A stretch of DNA of 64,000 nucleotides from JANWVO01 sp037446555 (GCA_037446555.1 JBBIIK010000017.1:1-64000), one strand, 5' to 3'. Shown: positions 30,111-39,039, counted from the stretch's first letter. Notes: generated by a model from the sequence alone, not told the origin. Made by a program: numbers and translations.

Positions 30111-31145
30111 ATGTCCCAGGCACCGGTTGTGACGTTCGGGGAGATCATGCTGCGGCTGGCGCCGCCCGGTTTCGAACGGCTGCTGATGTCGCCCACGCTG
30201 GTGGCCACCTTTGGCGGCGGCGAGGCCAACGTGGCCGTTTCGGTGGCCAACTACGGCCATCCGGCGCGCTATGTGACGGTGCTGCCCGACAACCCGATCA
30301 CGGACGCATTCGTCTACCAGATGCGCGGTTTCGGGATCGACACTTCGTTCATCAAGCGCGCGTCCGGGCGGTTTGGCATCTACTTCGTCGAACCGGGCGC
30401 CAACCAGCGCCCGTCGAAAGTGGTCTACGACCGCGCCCATTCCGCCATCGCCCTGGCCAAGCCCGGGGATCTGGACTGGAAGGCGATCTTTACCGGCGCC
30501 GGCTGGTTCCACGTCACCGGCATCACCCCGGCGCTGTCGCAATCGGCGGCGGATCTGGCTCTGGAAGCGGTGAAGACGGCGCGCGAGATGGGCGTGCCGG
30601 TCTCCTGCGACCTCAACTACCGCAAGAACCTGTGGAAGTACGGCAAGACGGCGCAGGAGGTGATGACGGAGACGGTCCGCTACGTCGACTACGCCATCGC
30701 CAACGAGGAAGACTGCCAAAAGTCCCTGGGCATTCAGATCGATGTGGACGTGCATTCGGGCAAGCTGGATCAGCAGCAGTACCAGAAGCTGGCGGAGAAG
30801 GTGCTGGCGGCGTACCCGAACCTGAAGCTGATCGCCATCACGCTGCGCGAGAGCTACTCGGCGTCGCACAACGGTTGGTCCGCTTGCCTGCACGACGGCA
30901 AGCAGTTTCTGGTGAGCCGGCGTTACGACATCACGCACATCGTCGACCGCGTGGGCGGCGGCGACGCCTTCGCAGGCGGCCTGATCTTTGGCATCTTGCA
31001 CCTGCCCTCGACGGCCGATGCGCTGGAATTCGCCGTGGCGGCGTCGTGCCTGAAGCACTCCGTGCCGGGCGATTTCAACCGGTTCACGCGAGCCGAGGTG
31101 GAGGCGCTGCTGAAAGAGGGCGGCAGCGGGCGCGTGCAACGATAG
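30111..31145 (+). CDS. kdgK: 2-keto-3-deoxygluconate kinase, PfkB family
   Basis: A 344-residue ribokinase-family sugar kinase. The N-terminal 'VTFGEIMLRLAPPGFERL' and 'FGGGEANVAVSVANYG' match KDG kinases and bind the sugar. The C-terminal anion-hole and catalytic-base motif is 'DRVGGGDAFAGGLIFG'. It would phosphorylate 2-keto-3-deoxygluconate to KDPG in the cytoplasm, linking uronate or pectin breakdown to the Entner-Doudoroff aldolase, which is not in the window. GAGG lies about 10 nt before the ATG. Specificity among PfkB kinases is inferred from N-terminal motifs and could be another keto-sugar. Confidence 0.8.
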   Translation: MSQAPVVTFGEIMLRLAPPGFERLLMSPTLVATFGGGEANVAVSVANYGHPARYVTVLPDNPITDAFVYQMRGFGIDTSFIKRASGRFGIYFVEPGANQRPSKVVYDRAHSAIALAKPGDLDWKAIFTGAGWFHVTGITPALSQSAADLALEAVKTAREMGVPVSCDLNYRKNLWKYGKTAQEVMTETVRYVDYAIANEEDCQKSLGIQIDVDVHSGKLDQQQYQKLAEKVLAAYPNLKLIAITLRESYSASHNGWSACLHDGKQFLVSRRYDITHIVDRVGGGDAFAGGLIFGILHLPSTADALEFAVAASCLKHSVPGDFNRFTRAEVEALLKEGGSGRVQR

Positions 31146-31154
31146 GCCGATGGC

Positions 31155-31184
31155 GCCGGGGGCCGCGCGCCGTGCGCCCCCGGC
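31155..31184. terminator. Stem-loop between convergent kdgK and dsbD
   Basis: GCCGGGGGC at 31155-31163 pairs with GCCCCCGGC at 31176-31184, a 9-bp GC stem with a 12-nt loop. No clear U-run follows on either strand, so it may act bidirectionally or only protect 3' ends. Confidence 0.4.
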
Positions 31185-31224
31185 ACGTACCGCGCAGTCT
31201 GCGGCTCTTCGGAATGGGCCTCGC

Positions 31225-33207
31225 TCAGCCTGCGCCCTTGCGCAGGAAGGCGAGGAATTCGGCGGCGTTGCGGGTGAGTCCGGGGAAGGTGGCGATCACC
31301 TTCTCGTCGGCGTCGAAAACGGCGTAGTAGGGGATCGCCACGGTCTGGAACAGTTGTTCCTGCCGGCGCTGGTTGTCCTCGCTGGCGGCGTCCGTGCCGT
31401 CCGTGTAGAGTTCCACCAGCACGAATTGCCCGAGCGCCTCAGCGATCTCGGGGCGCGGGAACATGTTGGCCTTCATCCAGTGGCAGTTGGTGCAGGCATA
31501 GCCGGTGAAGGCTGCCAGAATCCGCTTGTTTTCGGCGCGAGCGCGGGCGATGGCGCCCTGCCAGTCGTTCTTCATCCAGCGGTTGACGGCTGTGGCTGCA
31601 CCCGCCTGAGGAATTGAGCCTTCAGCCGGAGCCGGGATGTAGGCTTCCAGTTCGCCCAGTCGAACGCCGAACATGCCAGGCAGGAGGCTTAACGCGAAGC
31701 CCAAGAAGAGAGTCGAGATCAGGAGGCGCCCCGGCTTCACTTCCTCGTCGCGCCTGACGCCCTCCATCGGCAGGAGCCCCAGCAGGTATAGCCCAGGGAG
31801 GGCGAACAGCACCGCCCAGAGAGCGAGGAAGCGCTCGCGGCTGAGGATGTTCCACTGGAGAACCTGATCGACGTTCGACAGGTACTTGAGCATCGCAGCC
31901 AAAATCACAAAGCCCAAAACGACTTTCAGGCGTGACATCCAACCGCCGCTCTTGGGCAGCTTCTTCAGGTAAGAAGGGAACAGGGCAAGGAAGAAGAACG
32001 GCGAGGAGAGCGCTGCCGAGAACGCCAGCATGCCGAGCGCAGGCTGGAGCCTGTCGCCGGTGACGGAAGCCGCCAGAAGCGTGCCCATAAACGGACCTAC
32101 GCAGGCGAAGGCAGCCAGCGTGAACGTCAGCCCCATGAGTAGAGTTCCCAGCAGACCGCCGCGCGAAGACGCCATGTTCAATCTGGTGAGCAGCCCGGCC
32201 GGGACAGTGAGTTCAAACGCTCCCAGAAGACTGAGCCCGAAGACGAAGAAAACGAGGGAGATGAATCCATTCACCCACGGGTTCGAGCCGAGCTGCACGA
32301 CGGCAAATGGTCCGAGCGCCGCGCTCAAGCCGAGTCCGATGCCGGTGAACAGCACCATGATCCCCAGGCAGAACATAGCCGCCTGTTTGAACACGTGCGC
32401 GCGCGAGTCGCCCGCCTGGCTCAGGAAGAACGTCATGGTGATCGGGATCATAGGGAAGACGCACGGGGTGAAGATGGCGGCCAGCCCGAAGCCGAAAGCA
32501 ATGAGCAGAAACGCACTTAATGGTTGCGCTGTCTGCGGCTTGCGCGCGGGAGCGGAGGCTGGTTGTGAGGCAGCGGGGGCGTCGGATCGCGGAGAGAAAA
32601 GGGTGAGCCCGTCGAGGCGCGCCGGAGGGGCCGCGGGCGCGCCCGGGGCGATTTCAATCTGCGCCGAAGCGGTGATGCGCCGCGGGGGCAGGCACTCCTT
32701 GTCGGTGCACAGCTGGTAGCGCATGCGCGCCACGAGTTCCGCCGCGCCAGCCGGGGCATCCGGCTTGAGGCGGATCAGGAACTGGAAAGTCGCCTGTTTG
32801 TCGTACGTTTCCGCTTCAATTCCGAAGTTCGGGTCGAACTTCCGCTCTGGCGCCGGATAGTAAATCTGCCAGGAGGCGACCGCCGGGCGATCTTCCAACA
32901 CGATGGTCGTGATGATGGGACCACCCTTGGGCGTGGTCATCGAGTACATGTGCCACGGCTCGTCGAGCTTCAGTTCGAGCGCGGCGGTGAGCTCCGCCCC
33001 CGGAGGCACGCGGGGGGCGGCTGGCGTCAGCGTCCAGTGGGCGGGATGCGGGCGCTGGGCGGGCGCCGACGCGGCGGCGAGCAGCAGGAGGGCGAGAAGC
33101 CTAGCTGGCCGCCACTTGCCCGTTCTCGGCCTGCCAGCGGGCGATTTCGGTCTCGATGCGGGCGTTGACGCGCTCAGCGGCGGACTCGGTGCCGACGCGG
33201 ATGGCAT
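31225..33207 (-). CDS. dsbD: Thiol:disulfide interchange protein DsbD
   Basis: A periplasm-facing reductase that moves electrons from cytoplasmic thioredoxin to exported proteins. After the signal-like 'LLALLLLAAASAPAQ' come three parts: an N-terminal immunoglobulin-like domain with the Cys pair in 'LCTDKECLPP', a CcdA-like eight-helix core with 'FTPCVFPMIP' and 'FACVGPFMG', and a C-terminal thioredoxin-like domain with CTNC (31483-31494). All six cysteines expected in DsbD are present. The start is uncertain: the leader has no close ATG, GTG or TTG in frame. The nearest ATG (33207) adds ~50 residues and overlaps plsX by 107 bp; the frame is open to 33282. It is third in the rpmF-plsX operon. 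Confidence 0.85.
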   Translation of the reverse strand: MPSASAPSPPLSASTPASRPKSPAGRPRTGKWRPARLLALLLLAAASAPAQRPHPAHWTLTPAAPRVPPGAELTAALELKLDEPWHMYSMTTPKGGPIITTIVLEDRPAVASWQIYYPAPERKFDPNFGIEAETYDKQATFQFLIRLKPDAPAGAAELVARMRYQLCTDKECLPPRRITASAQIEIAPGAPAAPPARLDGLTLFSPRSDAPAASQPASAPARKPQTAQPLSAFLLIAFGFGLAAIFTPCVFPMIPITMTFFLSQAGDSRAHVFKQAAMFCLGIMVLFTGIGLGLSAALGPFAVVQLGSNPWVNGFISLVFFVFGLSLLGAFELTVPAGLLTRLNMASSRGGLLGTLLMGLTFTLAAFACVGPFMGTLLAASVTGDRLQPALGMLAFSAALSSPFFFLALFPSYLKKLPKSGGWMSRLKVVLGFVILAAMLKYLSNVDQVLQWNILSRERFLALWAVLFALPGLYLLGLLPMEGVRRDEEVKPGRLLISTLFLGFALSLLPGMFGVRLGELEAYIPAPAEGSIPQAGAATAVNRWMKNDWQGAIARARAENKRILAAFTGYACTNCHWMKANMFPRPEIAEALGQFVLVELYTDGTDAASEDNQRRQEQLFQTVAIPYYAVFDADEKVIATFPGLTRNAAEFLAFLRKGAG

Positions 33208-34129
33208 TGCGGATCGCATTGTCGTTGGATCTCCCATGGCAGATAATGACGACTCCCTTGACGCCGAGCAGCGGCGCGCCACCGTATTCGGAGTAGTCCA
33301 TGCGCTTGCGGAAGTCCTTGAGCGCCTGCCGGCTCAGCACGTAGCCGATCTTGCTGGCGACGGTGGACTCGAAGGACTCTTTCAACATGTGTTTGATGAT
33401 CTCCACCAGCCCCTCGCTCACCTTCAAAGCGACATTGCCGATAAAGCCATCGCAGACGATCACATCGGCGTGTCCGCTGTAAAGATCCCGCCCCTCGACG
33501 TTGCCGATGAAGTTCAGCGGCAGGGTGCGGATGAGCTGGGAGGCCGCCTTGGTGAGTTCGTTGCCCTTGTGCTCTTCCTCGCCGATGGACAGCACGCCCA
33601 CCCGGGGCGATTCGGTGTGGAAGACGAGCCGGGAGTATACGTCGCCCATGACGGCGAACTGCGAGAGCATCCGGGGCGTGGAGTCGACGTTGGCGCCGAC
33701 GTCGATCATCACCGCCGGCTTGCCCTGGATGGTGGGGAAGGGGTTGGCCAGGGCCGGGCGGTCGACGCCGGGGATCATGCCCAGCACGGTCTTGGCGATG
33801 GCCATGACGGCGCCGGTGTTGCCGGCGCTGACCAGCCCGTCGGCTTGCCCGTCGCGCACCAGGCGGGCGGCGACGCGGATGCTCGAGTCGCGCTTGGTGC
33901 GCAGTACCTTGGCAGGATTGTCCGCCATGGTGACCACCTCGCTGGCGTGGACGATCTCGATGGACAGCTTCTTCCAGCCTTCGTGCCGGCCGAGTTCGGC
34001 GCGGAGCACATCTTCTCTGCCTACAAGGAGGACGTTGACGTCCTGAGTGCGGGCAGCGGCGACAGATCCCTGGACTTCCGGGATGGGGGCGTGGTCGCCC
34101 CCCATTGCGTCCACGGCGATGGTCAGCAT
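33101..34129 (-). CDS. plsX: Phosphate acyltransferase PlsX
   Basis: A 342-residue enzyme starting at ATG 34129 with the family hallmark 'MLTIAVDAMGGDHAP'; the open frame extends to 34216 but only overlaps the intergenic leader and rpmF. Other family segments are 'SAGNTGAVMAIAKTVLGMIPG', split around the active site, 'VVICDGFIGNVALKVSEG'-like text near 230, and 'GGAPLLGVKG'. It converts acyl-ACP to acyl-phosphate, the donor used by PlsY (encoded at 61726). It follows rpmF, the conserved bacterial order rpmF-plsX, and fab genes that often follow are replaced here by dsbD. Confidence 0.94.
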   Translation of the reverse strand: MLTIAVDAMGGDHAPIPEVQGSVAAARTQDVNVLLVGREDVLRAELGRHEGWKKLSIEIVHASEVVTMADNPAKVLRTKRDSSIRVAARLVRDGQADGLVSAGNTGAVMAIAKTVLGMIPGVDRPALANPFPTIQGKPAVMIDVGANVDSTPRMLSQFAVMGDVYSRLVFHTESPRVGVLSIGEEEHKGNELTKAASQLIRTLPLNFIGNVEGRDLYSGHADVIVCDGFIGNVALKVSEGLVEIIKHMLKESFESTVASKIGYVLSRQALKDFRKRMDYSEYGGAPLLGVKGVVIICHGRSNDNAIRNAIRVGTESAAERVNARIETEIARWQAENGQVAAS

Positions 34130-34169
34130 GCGCGGGGTGGGCGGAGCAGGTCCGCCCGGGTTCAGGGCG

Positions 34170-34352
34170 TTATTCCTGGACGACTTCAATGACCTCGCGC
34201 GTCTTGTACCACCCACAGTGAGGGCAAGCGCGGTGAGGCAGTTTCATCTCATGGCACTTCGGGCATTCGCTCAGCCCGGCGCGCTGCAAGTGGTCGTGAG
34301 CGCGGCGCGTGGACGTACGACGCTTGGAGTGACGGCGTTTTGGGTTCGGCAT
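34170..34352 (-). CDS. rpmF: 50S ribosomal protein L32
   Basis: A 60-residue protein with the invariant start 'MPNPKRRHSKRRTSTRRAHD' and a zinc ribbon formed by Cys30, Cys33, Cys43 and Cys46 ('CPKC' and 'CPHC'). It is a component of the large ribosomal subunit. It leads the rpmF-plsX-dsbD unit behind a recognisable promoter with a ~60-nt leader. In most bacteria yceD sits directly upstream; here that gene is about 4 kb away at 38486. Confidence 0.97.
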   Translation of the reverse strand: MPNPKRRHSKRRTSTRRAHDHLQRAGLSECPKCHEMKLPHRACPHCGWYKTREVIEVVQE

Positions 34353-34419
34353 GGGACTCGTTCCTGGAATCTCCCGTCCCGGCCCTCAGCCGGAACCGGA
34401 TGACAGGTAAGACTTTCTC

Positions 34420-34449
34420 ATTGTAGCCGATCCGGGCGGGGAGTGTCAT
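34420..34449 (-). promoter_or_regulatory. Sigma70-type promoter of rpmF-plsX
   Basis: On the minus strand ATGACA (34449-34444) is followed by an 18-nt spacer and TACAAT (34425-34420), five of six matches to each consensus box. The predicted start is about 60 nt before rpmF. This is the best promoter I can see in the window. Confidence 0.55.
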
Positions 34450-34551
34450 CTTTTCGCGCCTGCTACAGGGATTCCGGCTCCGGGGTACAGCCCTTCCGGG
34501 ATTCCGCCTGAGGGGAGGGCACGGGACACTGGTACGGAAAGGAGCAGATCC

Positions 34552-35784
34552 ATGTCCGACTTCATGCAGGCGGGGAGCATCACCACAATCCACACGCTGA
34601 AGCCAGACGCATGGCACCGGTTGGACGGGGATCTGGCTCGATGGGGGCGGCGCAAGCCGCTCGGGCTGGTACTGCCGGCGCTTTACAGCGAGTTTGAAAA
34701 TCCGGCGATCCACCAGATTCTGGCCGAACTGGAGAAGCTGAACTGGGTCGAGCGCATTGTCCTGGTTCTTTCCCAGGCGGACGGAGAGCAGTACGAGCAT
34801 GTTTGCCGGCTCTTCGCCCGGTTTGGCGACCGCGCTACAGTTCTGTGGCGGGAGAGCGAAGAAGTGCAGGCGCTGCTGGCCGAGGTCAATGAGGCGGGTT
34901 TGCCTGCCGGGATCCCGGGCAAGGGGCGCGCTTGCTGGCTGGGCATGGGCTATCTGCTGTCGCGGGGAGACGTCGAGGTGATCGCTTTCCAGGACTGCGA
35001 CATCAAGACCTACCACCGCAAGATGCTGGCGCGGCTGGTGGCGCCGCTGATGGCGCCTGACCTGGGCTTCGAGTTTGCGAAGGCGTACTACGCACGCTTC
35101 AACCACAAGTTGAACGGGCGTCTGACGCGCCTGATGGTGGGGCCATTGCTGGTGGCGCTGCGCCGCTGCGGGGTTTCTTCCCGGTTCCTGGATTACCTGG
35201 GCTGGTTCCGGTATCCGCTATCGGGCGAGATTGCAATGGATGCGCGGGTGGCGCACTCGATCACGGTGTCCCCCGACTGGGGGCTGGAGATCTCCACTCT
35301 CGAACAGGTCTACCGCCGCGTGCCAGCATCGCGGATCTGCCAAGTGGATGTGGCCGAGTGTTACGACCACAAGCACCAGGTGGTGTCTGCCTCTGACCCT
35401 GCCCGGGGGCTGCACCGCATGGCGCGGGAGGTGGCGCAGGCGATCTTCCGCGGAGCGGCGGCTGACGGCGCAGTGCTCTCCAGCGAGATGCTGACCGGAA
35501 CACTGCCCTTGGCCTACCGCGCCGAGGCGTTGGATGTGGTGATGAAGTACCGCGCCGACGCGCTGATGAACTCGCTCGACTACGACCTGCGCGCCGAGAC
35601 CGAATCCGTGGAGGTTTTCGCGCGGGGACTGGAAGAAGCTGCCAACGAGTTTCTGAGCGAGCCGGCGGGGCGTCCCCCGCTGCCGAGCTGGCGGGAAGTG
35701 GAAGCGGCGCTGCCCGGCATCCACGAGCGGTTTGACGCCGTCCATGCGATCGGGGACGTCTGGCAGGAACAGGCCACAGCCTGA
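34552..35784 (+). CDS. gpgS: Glucosyl-3-phosphoglycerate synthase (GT81-like)
   Basis: A 410-residue GT-A-fold glycosyltransferase. Key features are 'LVLPALYSEFENPAI' near the N-terminus, the metal/nucleotide DxD motif 'QDCDIKTY' (Asp148, Asp150), and a C-terminal His in 'ECYDHKHQVVS'. This fits the GpgS family, which transfers glucose from a nucleotide sugar to 3-phosphoglycerate. The next gene, convergent and 5 bp away, encodes the matching HAD phosphatase; together they would make glucosylglycerate, a compatible solute. The mannosyl analogue is a possible alternative product. AAAGGAG lies 8 nt before the ATG. Confidence 0.75.
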   Translation: MSDFMQAGSITTIHTLKPDAWHRLDGDLARWGRRKPLGLVLPALYSEFENPAIHQILAELEKLNWVERIVLVLSQADGEQYEHVCRLFARFGDRATVLWRESEEVQALLAEVNEAGLPAGIPGKGRACWLGMGYLLSRGDVEVIAFQDCDIKTYHRKMLARLVAPLMAPDLGFEFAKAYYARFNHKLNGRLTRLMVGPLLVALRRCGVSSRFLDYLGWFRYPLSGEIAMDARVAHSITVSPDWGLEISTLEQVYRRVPASRICQVDVAECYDHKHQVVSASDPARGLHRMAREVAQAIFRGAAADGAVLSSEMLTGTLPLAYRAEALDVVMKYRADALMNSLDYDLRAETESVEVFARGLEEAANEFLSEPAGRPPLPSWREVEAALPGIHERFDAVHAIGDVWQEQATA

Positions 35785-35789
35785 GACGG

Positions 35790-36503
35790 TTACAGGCCCA
35801 GCGAATCGAGCACCTCTCCGACGCGCCGGTTCCAGGCAGCCGGGCCAGCATCTCCGGGCAGGAGCCGGATGGGATGGTCGACGAGCCCCAGGAACCCCTC
35901 GTCGTTGGGCGCGTCGCCGATGCCGAGGGTCACCAATTCTCCATGTTCCTTGCGCCACTGCTGAATGAGCCACGCCACGGCGCCGTGCTTGCCTTCGTGG
36001 GCCAGCGCGTGGTGGAACCGTCCGCCGCGCGTGAGCCTCAGGCCGCGCTTTTCCAGCGCCTGGCGCAAGAGAGGTTCCTTGCCGACGGTCTCCAAAACGA
36101 ACGGTTCGCTGAACTCGCGAGCCGCCGCCAGCCGTGCTGGTTCCGGGGGCATCTGGCACCGGGCGGCGATCTCCTCCACGTCCATGTCGGCGAAGCAGCG
36201 GATACGGGCGCCCGCTTCGGCGGCCGCCTCCATCAGCGCGGGGGTGATGAGCGCGCGTTCGCGCCCCAGAACGTGCACGCGGCCCTTCGCCAGCACGACA
36301 CCGCCGCCGTTTTCCACGATACTGGGATGGGTGAGGCCGATCTCGCCGAGCCAGTGCTCCACCTCCAGCCGCGTCTTGCTGGTTGTGCAGACCACGGCCG
36401 CCCCGAGCCGCTGCAAGCGCTCCAGTGCGGGCCTTGCAGGCGCGTGCTCGTAGGTGAAGTGGTCGAGCAGGCAGTTGTCGAGATCGGTGAAAACCGCCAG
36501 CAT
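35790..36503 (-). CDS. gpgP: Glucosyl/mannosyl-3-phosphoglycerate phosphatase (HAD superfamily)
   Basis: A 237-residue HAD hydrolase of the Cof/MPGP type. Motif I is 'FTDLDNCLLD' (Asp7 nucleophile, Asp9), motif II 'CTTSKTRLEV', then 'VENGGGVV', characteristic of mannosyl-3-phosphoglycerate phosphatases, and motif IV 'GIGDAPNDEGFL'. It would remove phosphate from glucosyl-3-phosphoglycerate made by the convergent synthase, giving glucosylglycerate. Substrate choice between glucosyl and mannosyl forms is inferred from the neighbour. Its start codon region abuts the divergent histidine kinase gene. Confidence 0.75.
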   Translation of the reverse strand: MLAVFTDLDNCLLDHFTYEHAPARPALERLQRLGAAVVCTTSKTRLEVEHWLGEIGLTHPSIVENGGGVVLAKGRVHVLGRERALITPALMEAAAEAGARIRCFADMDVEEIAARCQMPPEPARLAAAREFSEPFVLETVGKEPLLRQALEKRGLRLTRGGRFHHALAHEGKHGAVAWLIQQWRKEHGELVTLGIGDAPNDEGFLGLVDHPIRLLPGDAGPAAWNRRVGEVLDSLGL

Positions 36504-36529
36504 GATTTCATTGTGACAGGCGGCGAGGG

Positions 36530-37855
36530 ATGAAACCCAGGCTCGAACTCGTGCTGCTGGCCGGTTTCGGCTCGATGATGCTGCTATCGAGCCTGTTGGG
36601 CTTTTCGCAGATGCGCCGCTCGGCCGTCTTGCAGCGGGAGCTGATCGATGCGCAGGAGCGCTATGCCGCCACCGAGCGGCTGGTGTCCGATCTTCGCGCG
36701 GACCTTTACCGCATCAGTCTGGACCTGCGCGACTTTCTTCTGGACCGCGACGCGGCGGACTCGGCCGAGGTTCGGCAGGAGATCGTCGAGGCGCGCCAGC
36801 GGATCCTGCGCTCGCTCGAGGAGCTGGAAAAGTCGCTGGGCGCGGCGGCGGAGGCCGAATCCATGGCGAGGCTGCGCGAGCGCGTGGAGAACTTTTTCAC
36901 GCTGCTCGGGCCGCCGCTTGAGTGGAAGCCGGAAGTGAAGCTGGCGCTCGGCGGCAGCTATGTGCGCCGGGTTCTGCTGGGGAGGCGCGCCGAGATCAGC
37001 CTGATCGCCAGCGAGCTGCAGGCGCTGAATTATGAGAACCTCAGGCGCAGCCAGCAGCGGTTGCTGGAGGCGCAGCAAGAATTCCGCCACCGCCTGAACC
37101 GGCTCACCTACAGCATCCTCGTGCTGAGCGGCTTTGTGGCCGTGGCCAGCATCTGGTGGATCTTCCGGCTGGAGCAGCGCGCCCGCGCCGCCGAGCGCGA
37201 AATGCGCGACCTCTCGCAGAAGCTTGTGCAGGCGCAGGAAGCCGAGCGCAAGCGGCTGTCGCTCGAGCTGCACGACCAGGTGGGGCAGATGCTGACCGCG
37301 CTGCGCATGGAGATCGCCAACCTGGGGCGAATCGGCGCTAAAAACCCGGAGCTGTTCCGCAGCCGCTTGTTGCAGGCCAAGGAGATGGCCGAGGCGACGA
37401 TGAAAACGGTCCGCGACCTGGCCATGGGGCTGCGCCCGTCGATGCTCGACGATTTGGGGCTCGGCCCCGCCATCGAATGGATTGCGCGCGAGTTTTCGCG
37501 TGTCTCTGGCATTCCGGTCGATGTCAGCGTCGAGGGCACGCTGGGGCGCCTGAGCGACGCGCAGAAGACCAGCCTGTTCCGGGTGGTGCAGGAGTCGCTC
37601 ACCAATGTTGCCCGGCACGCTAGGGCGAAGCGCGTCTCCGTGCGGTTGGCGGAATCTGCCCACCGGCTGGAGCTGGTGGTGAGCGATGACGGAAAAGGCA
37701 TCGAGCCGGGTAGGCGCCGGCGCGGGCTCGGGCTGCTGGGCATGGAAGAGCGCGTCCGGGAGCTGGGCGGAACCTTCACGCTGAGTTCCGTGCCAGGGGC
37801 GGGAACCACGGTGCGCGTGGAGATCCCTCTGGCGCCCATGGAGGTGGAGGCATGA
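36530..37855 (+). CDS. NarL-type sensor histidine kinase (HisKA_3)
   Basis: A 441-residue membrane kinase. Membrane helices at about 5-22 and 188-208 enclose a helical periplasmic sensor of about 165 residues. The dimerisation/phosphoacceptor box 'LSLELHDQVGQMLTAL' places the phospho-His at residue 248. The ATPase domain shows 'VQESLTNVARHARA' (N box), 'VSDDGKGIEPG' and 'GLGLLGMEERV' (G boxes). It overlaps the response regulator gene by ATGA, so they form a cognate pair. The input is unknown; position beside compatible-solute and aquaglyceroporin genes suggests osmotic or membrane stress. Confidence 0.9.
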   Translation: MKPRLELVLLAGFGSMMLLSSLLGFSQMRRSAVLQRELIDAQERYAATERLVSDLRADLYRISLDLRDFLLDRDAADSAEVRQEIVEARQRILRSLEELEKSLGAAAEAESMARLRERVENFFTLLGPPLEWKPEVKLALGGSYVRRVLLGRRAEISLIASELQALNYENLRRSQQRLLEAQQEFRHRLNRLTYSILVLSGFVAVASIWWIFRLEQRARAAEREMRDLSQKLVQAQEAERKRLSLELHDQVGQMLTALRMEIANLGRIGAKNPELFRSRLLQAKEMAEATMKTVRDLAMGLRPSMLDDLGLGPAIEWIAREFSRVSGIPVDVSVEGTLGRLSDAQKTSLFRVVQESLTNVARHARAKRVSVRLAESAHRLELVVSDDGKGIEPGRRRRGLGLLGMEERVRELGGTFTLSSVPGAGTTVRVEIPLAPMEVEA

Positions 37856-38502
37856 CCAGGGTTTTGCTCGCCGACGATCACGGCGTCGTGCGCAAGGGGC
37901 TGCGCTTTCTTCTCGAACAGGAGGCGGATTTCGAGGTGGCGGGCGAGGCCGCGGACGGACGCGAAGCGGTGCGGCTGGCGCGCGAGCTGTCGCCGGACGT
38001 GATCGTGATGGACATCGCCATGCCGCAGTTGAACGGCATCGACGCGACGGCGCAGATCGTGCGGCAGAACTCGCGCATCCAGGTGCTGATCCTCTCGATG
38101 CACAACGACGAAACCTACCTGCTGCGGGCGCTGGAGGCAGGCGCGCGCGGCTTCCTTCTGAAGGACACGGCCGAAGAGGATCTGGTGCGCGCCGTCCGGG
38201 TCGTGGCCCAGGGCAAGCCGTTTTTCAGCCCCGCCATCGCGCAGGCGCTGCTGGAGGATTACATGCGCAACCTCCAGCAGCGCAACCAGCAGGACAGCTA
38301 CAGCCTGCTGACGGACCGCGAGAAAGAAGTGCTGCAACTGCTGGCCGAGGGGCGCTCGAACAAGGAAGTCGCGCAACTGCTGAACCTCAGCGTCTACACG
38401 GTGGAGACGCACCGCACGCGCATCATGCAGAAGCTGAACCTGCACAACACGGCCGAGCTGGTGCTTTACGCCGTGCGCAAGAAGATCATCCCAGGTCTTT
38501 GA
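37852..38502 (+). CDS. NarL/FixJ-type response regulator
   Basis: A 216-residue regulator. The receiver has the acidic pair Asp8/Asp9, phospho-acceptor Asp54 in 'DVIVMDIAMPQLNG', and the Lys of 'FLLKDTAEEDL'. A LuxR-type helix-turn-helix fills about 145-210 ('LTDREKEVLQLLAEGRSNKE', then 'VETHRTRIMQKL'). It is the partner of the upstream kinase. The last 17 bp overlap the convergent yceD gene, so the two transcripts are antisense at their 3' ends. Confidence 0.93.
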   Translation: MTRVLLADDHGVVRKGLRFLLEQEADFEVAGEAADGREAVRLARELSPDVIVMDIAMPQLNGIDATAQIVRQNSRIQVLILSMHNDETYLLRALEAGARGFLLKDTAEEDLVRAVRVVAQGKPFFSPAIAQALLEDYMRNLQQRNQQDSYSLLTDREKEVLQLLAEGRSNKEVAQLLNLSVYTVETHRTRIMQKLNLHNTAELVLYAVRKKIIPGL

Positions 38503-39004
38503 GCGAAGCCCAGCGGGGATCGCGGAACGGTGCGCGGCAGCCGCAGTCCCGCTCGTTGCGGTTGGCGCCGCAATAGGGGCACAGGCCTTTGCAGTCGGGG
38601 CGGCAAAATAGCTGCATCGGCAGGCTGAGCAGGATCTGCTCCCGCAGCGCGCCGGCCAGCTCCACGCCCTCGCCCTCGTAGAACGCCAGGTCGATCTCGC
38701 CTTCTTCGAGGTGGATCTCGGCGTGGTTCGACGTGCGCACCACGGGGCGGTAGAACAGATCGAAGTCGGTGTCGATTTCGAGCCGGGCGGGCTCCAGGCA
38801 GCGGTCGCACACTCCTTCCATGTTGGCCCGCAGATGGCCCCGGATGCGAATCTCGCCCAGGGTGTTGCGCAACAGCTCCGTGCGGCCGGCCGCCGACAGC
38901 GCGCCCAACTGGTGAAGGTCTTCGGGGAAGGAGATCTCGCCCGGCTGGTAGCGGACGTCGAACAGGATCGGATGATGCTCCAGCTCGGTGATGGAAAAGA
39001 ACAC
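38486..39004 (-). CDS. yceD: YceD/DUF177 family protein
   Basis: A 172-residue protein of the YceD family, linked to 23S rRNA metabolism and usually co-transcribed with rpmF. Recognisable parts are 'FDVRYQPGEISF', the Cys motif 'GVCDRCLEPARLEIDTDF', and 'LFCRPDCKGLCPYCGANRN' with extra C-terminal Cys residues, a possible zinc site. In this genome it stands ~4.1 kb from rpmF, separated by the gpgS, gpgP and two-component genes, and is convergent with the response regulator. No partner follows it closely; the aquaporin gene is upstream on the same strand. Confidence 0.88.
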   Translation of the reverse strand: MFFSITELEHHPILFDVRYQPGEISFPEDLHQLGALSAAGRTELLRNTLGEIRIRGHLRANMEGVCDRCLEPARLEIDTDFDLFYRPVVRTSNHAEIHLEEGEIDLAFYEGEGVELAGALREQILLSLPMQLFCRPDCKGLCPYCGANRNERDCGCRAPFRDPRWASLKDLG

Positions 39005-39039
39005 GGCCCGCCTCCTCTGCCTTCATCATAGCCGCCCGC

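Noticed and set aside
34461..34550. Short direct repeats (GGGATTCCG) in the leader of gpgS
   Set aside because: Two 9-bp copies only; likely chance in GC-rich sequence, and no riboswitch-like structure could be supported.
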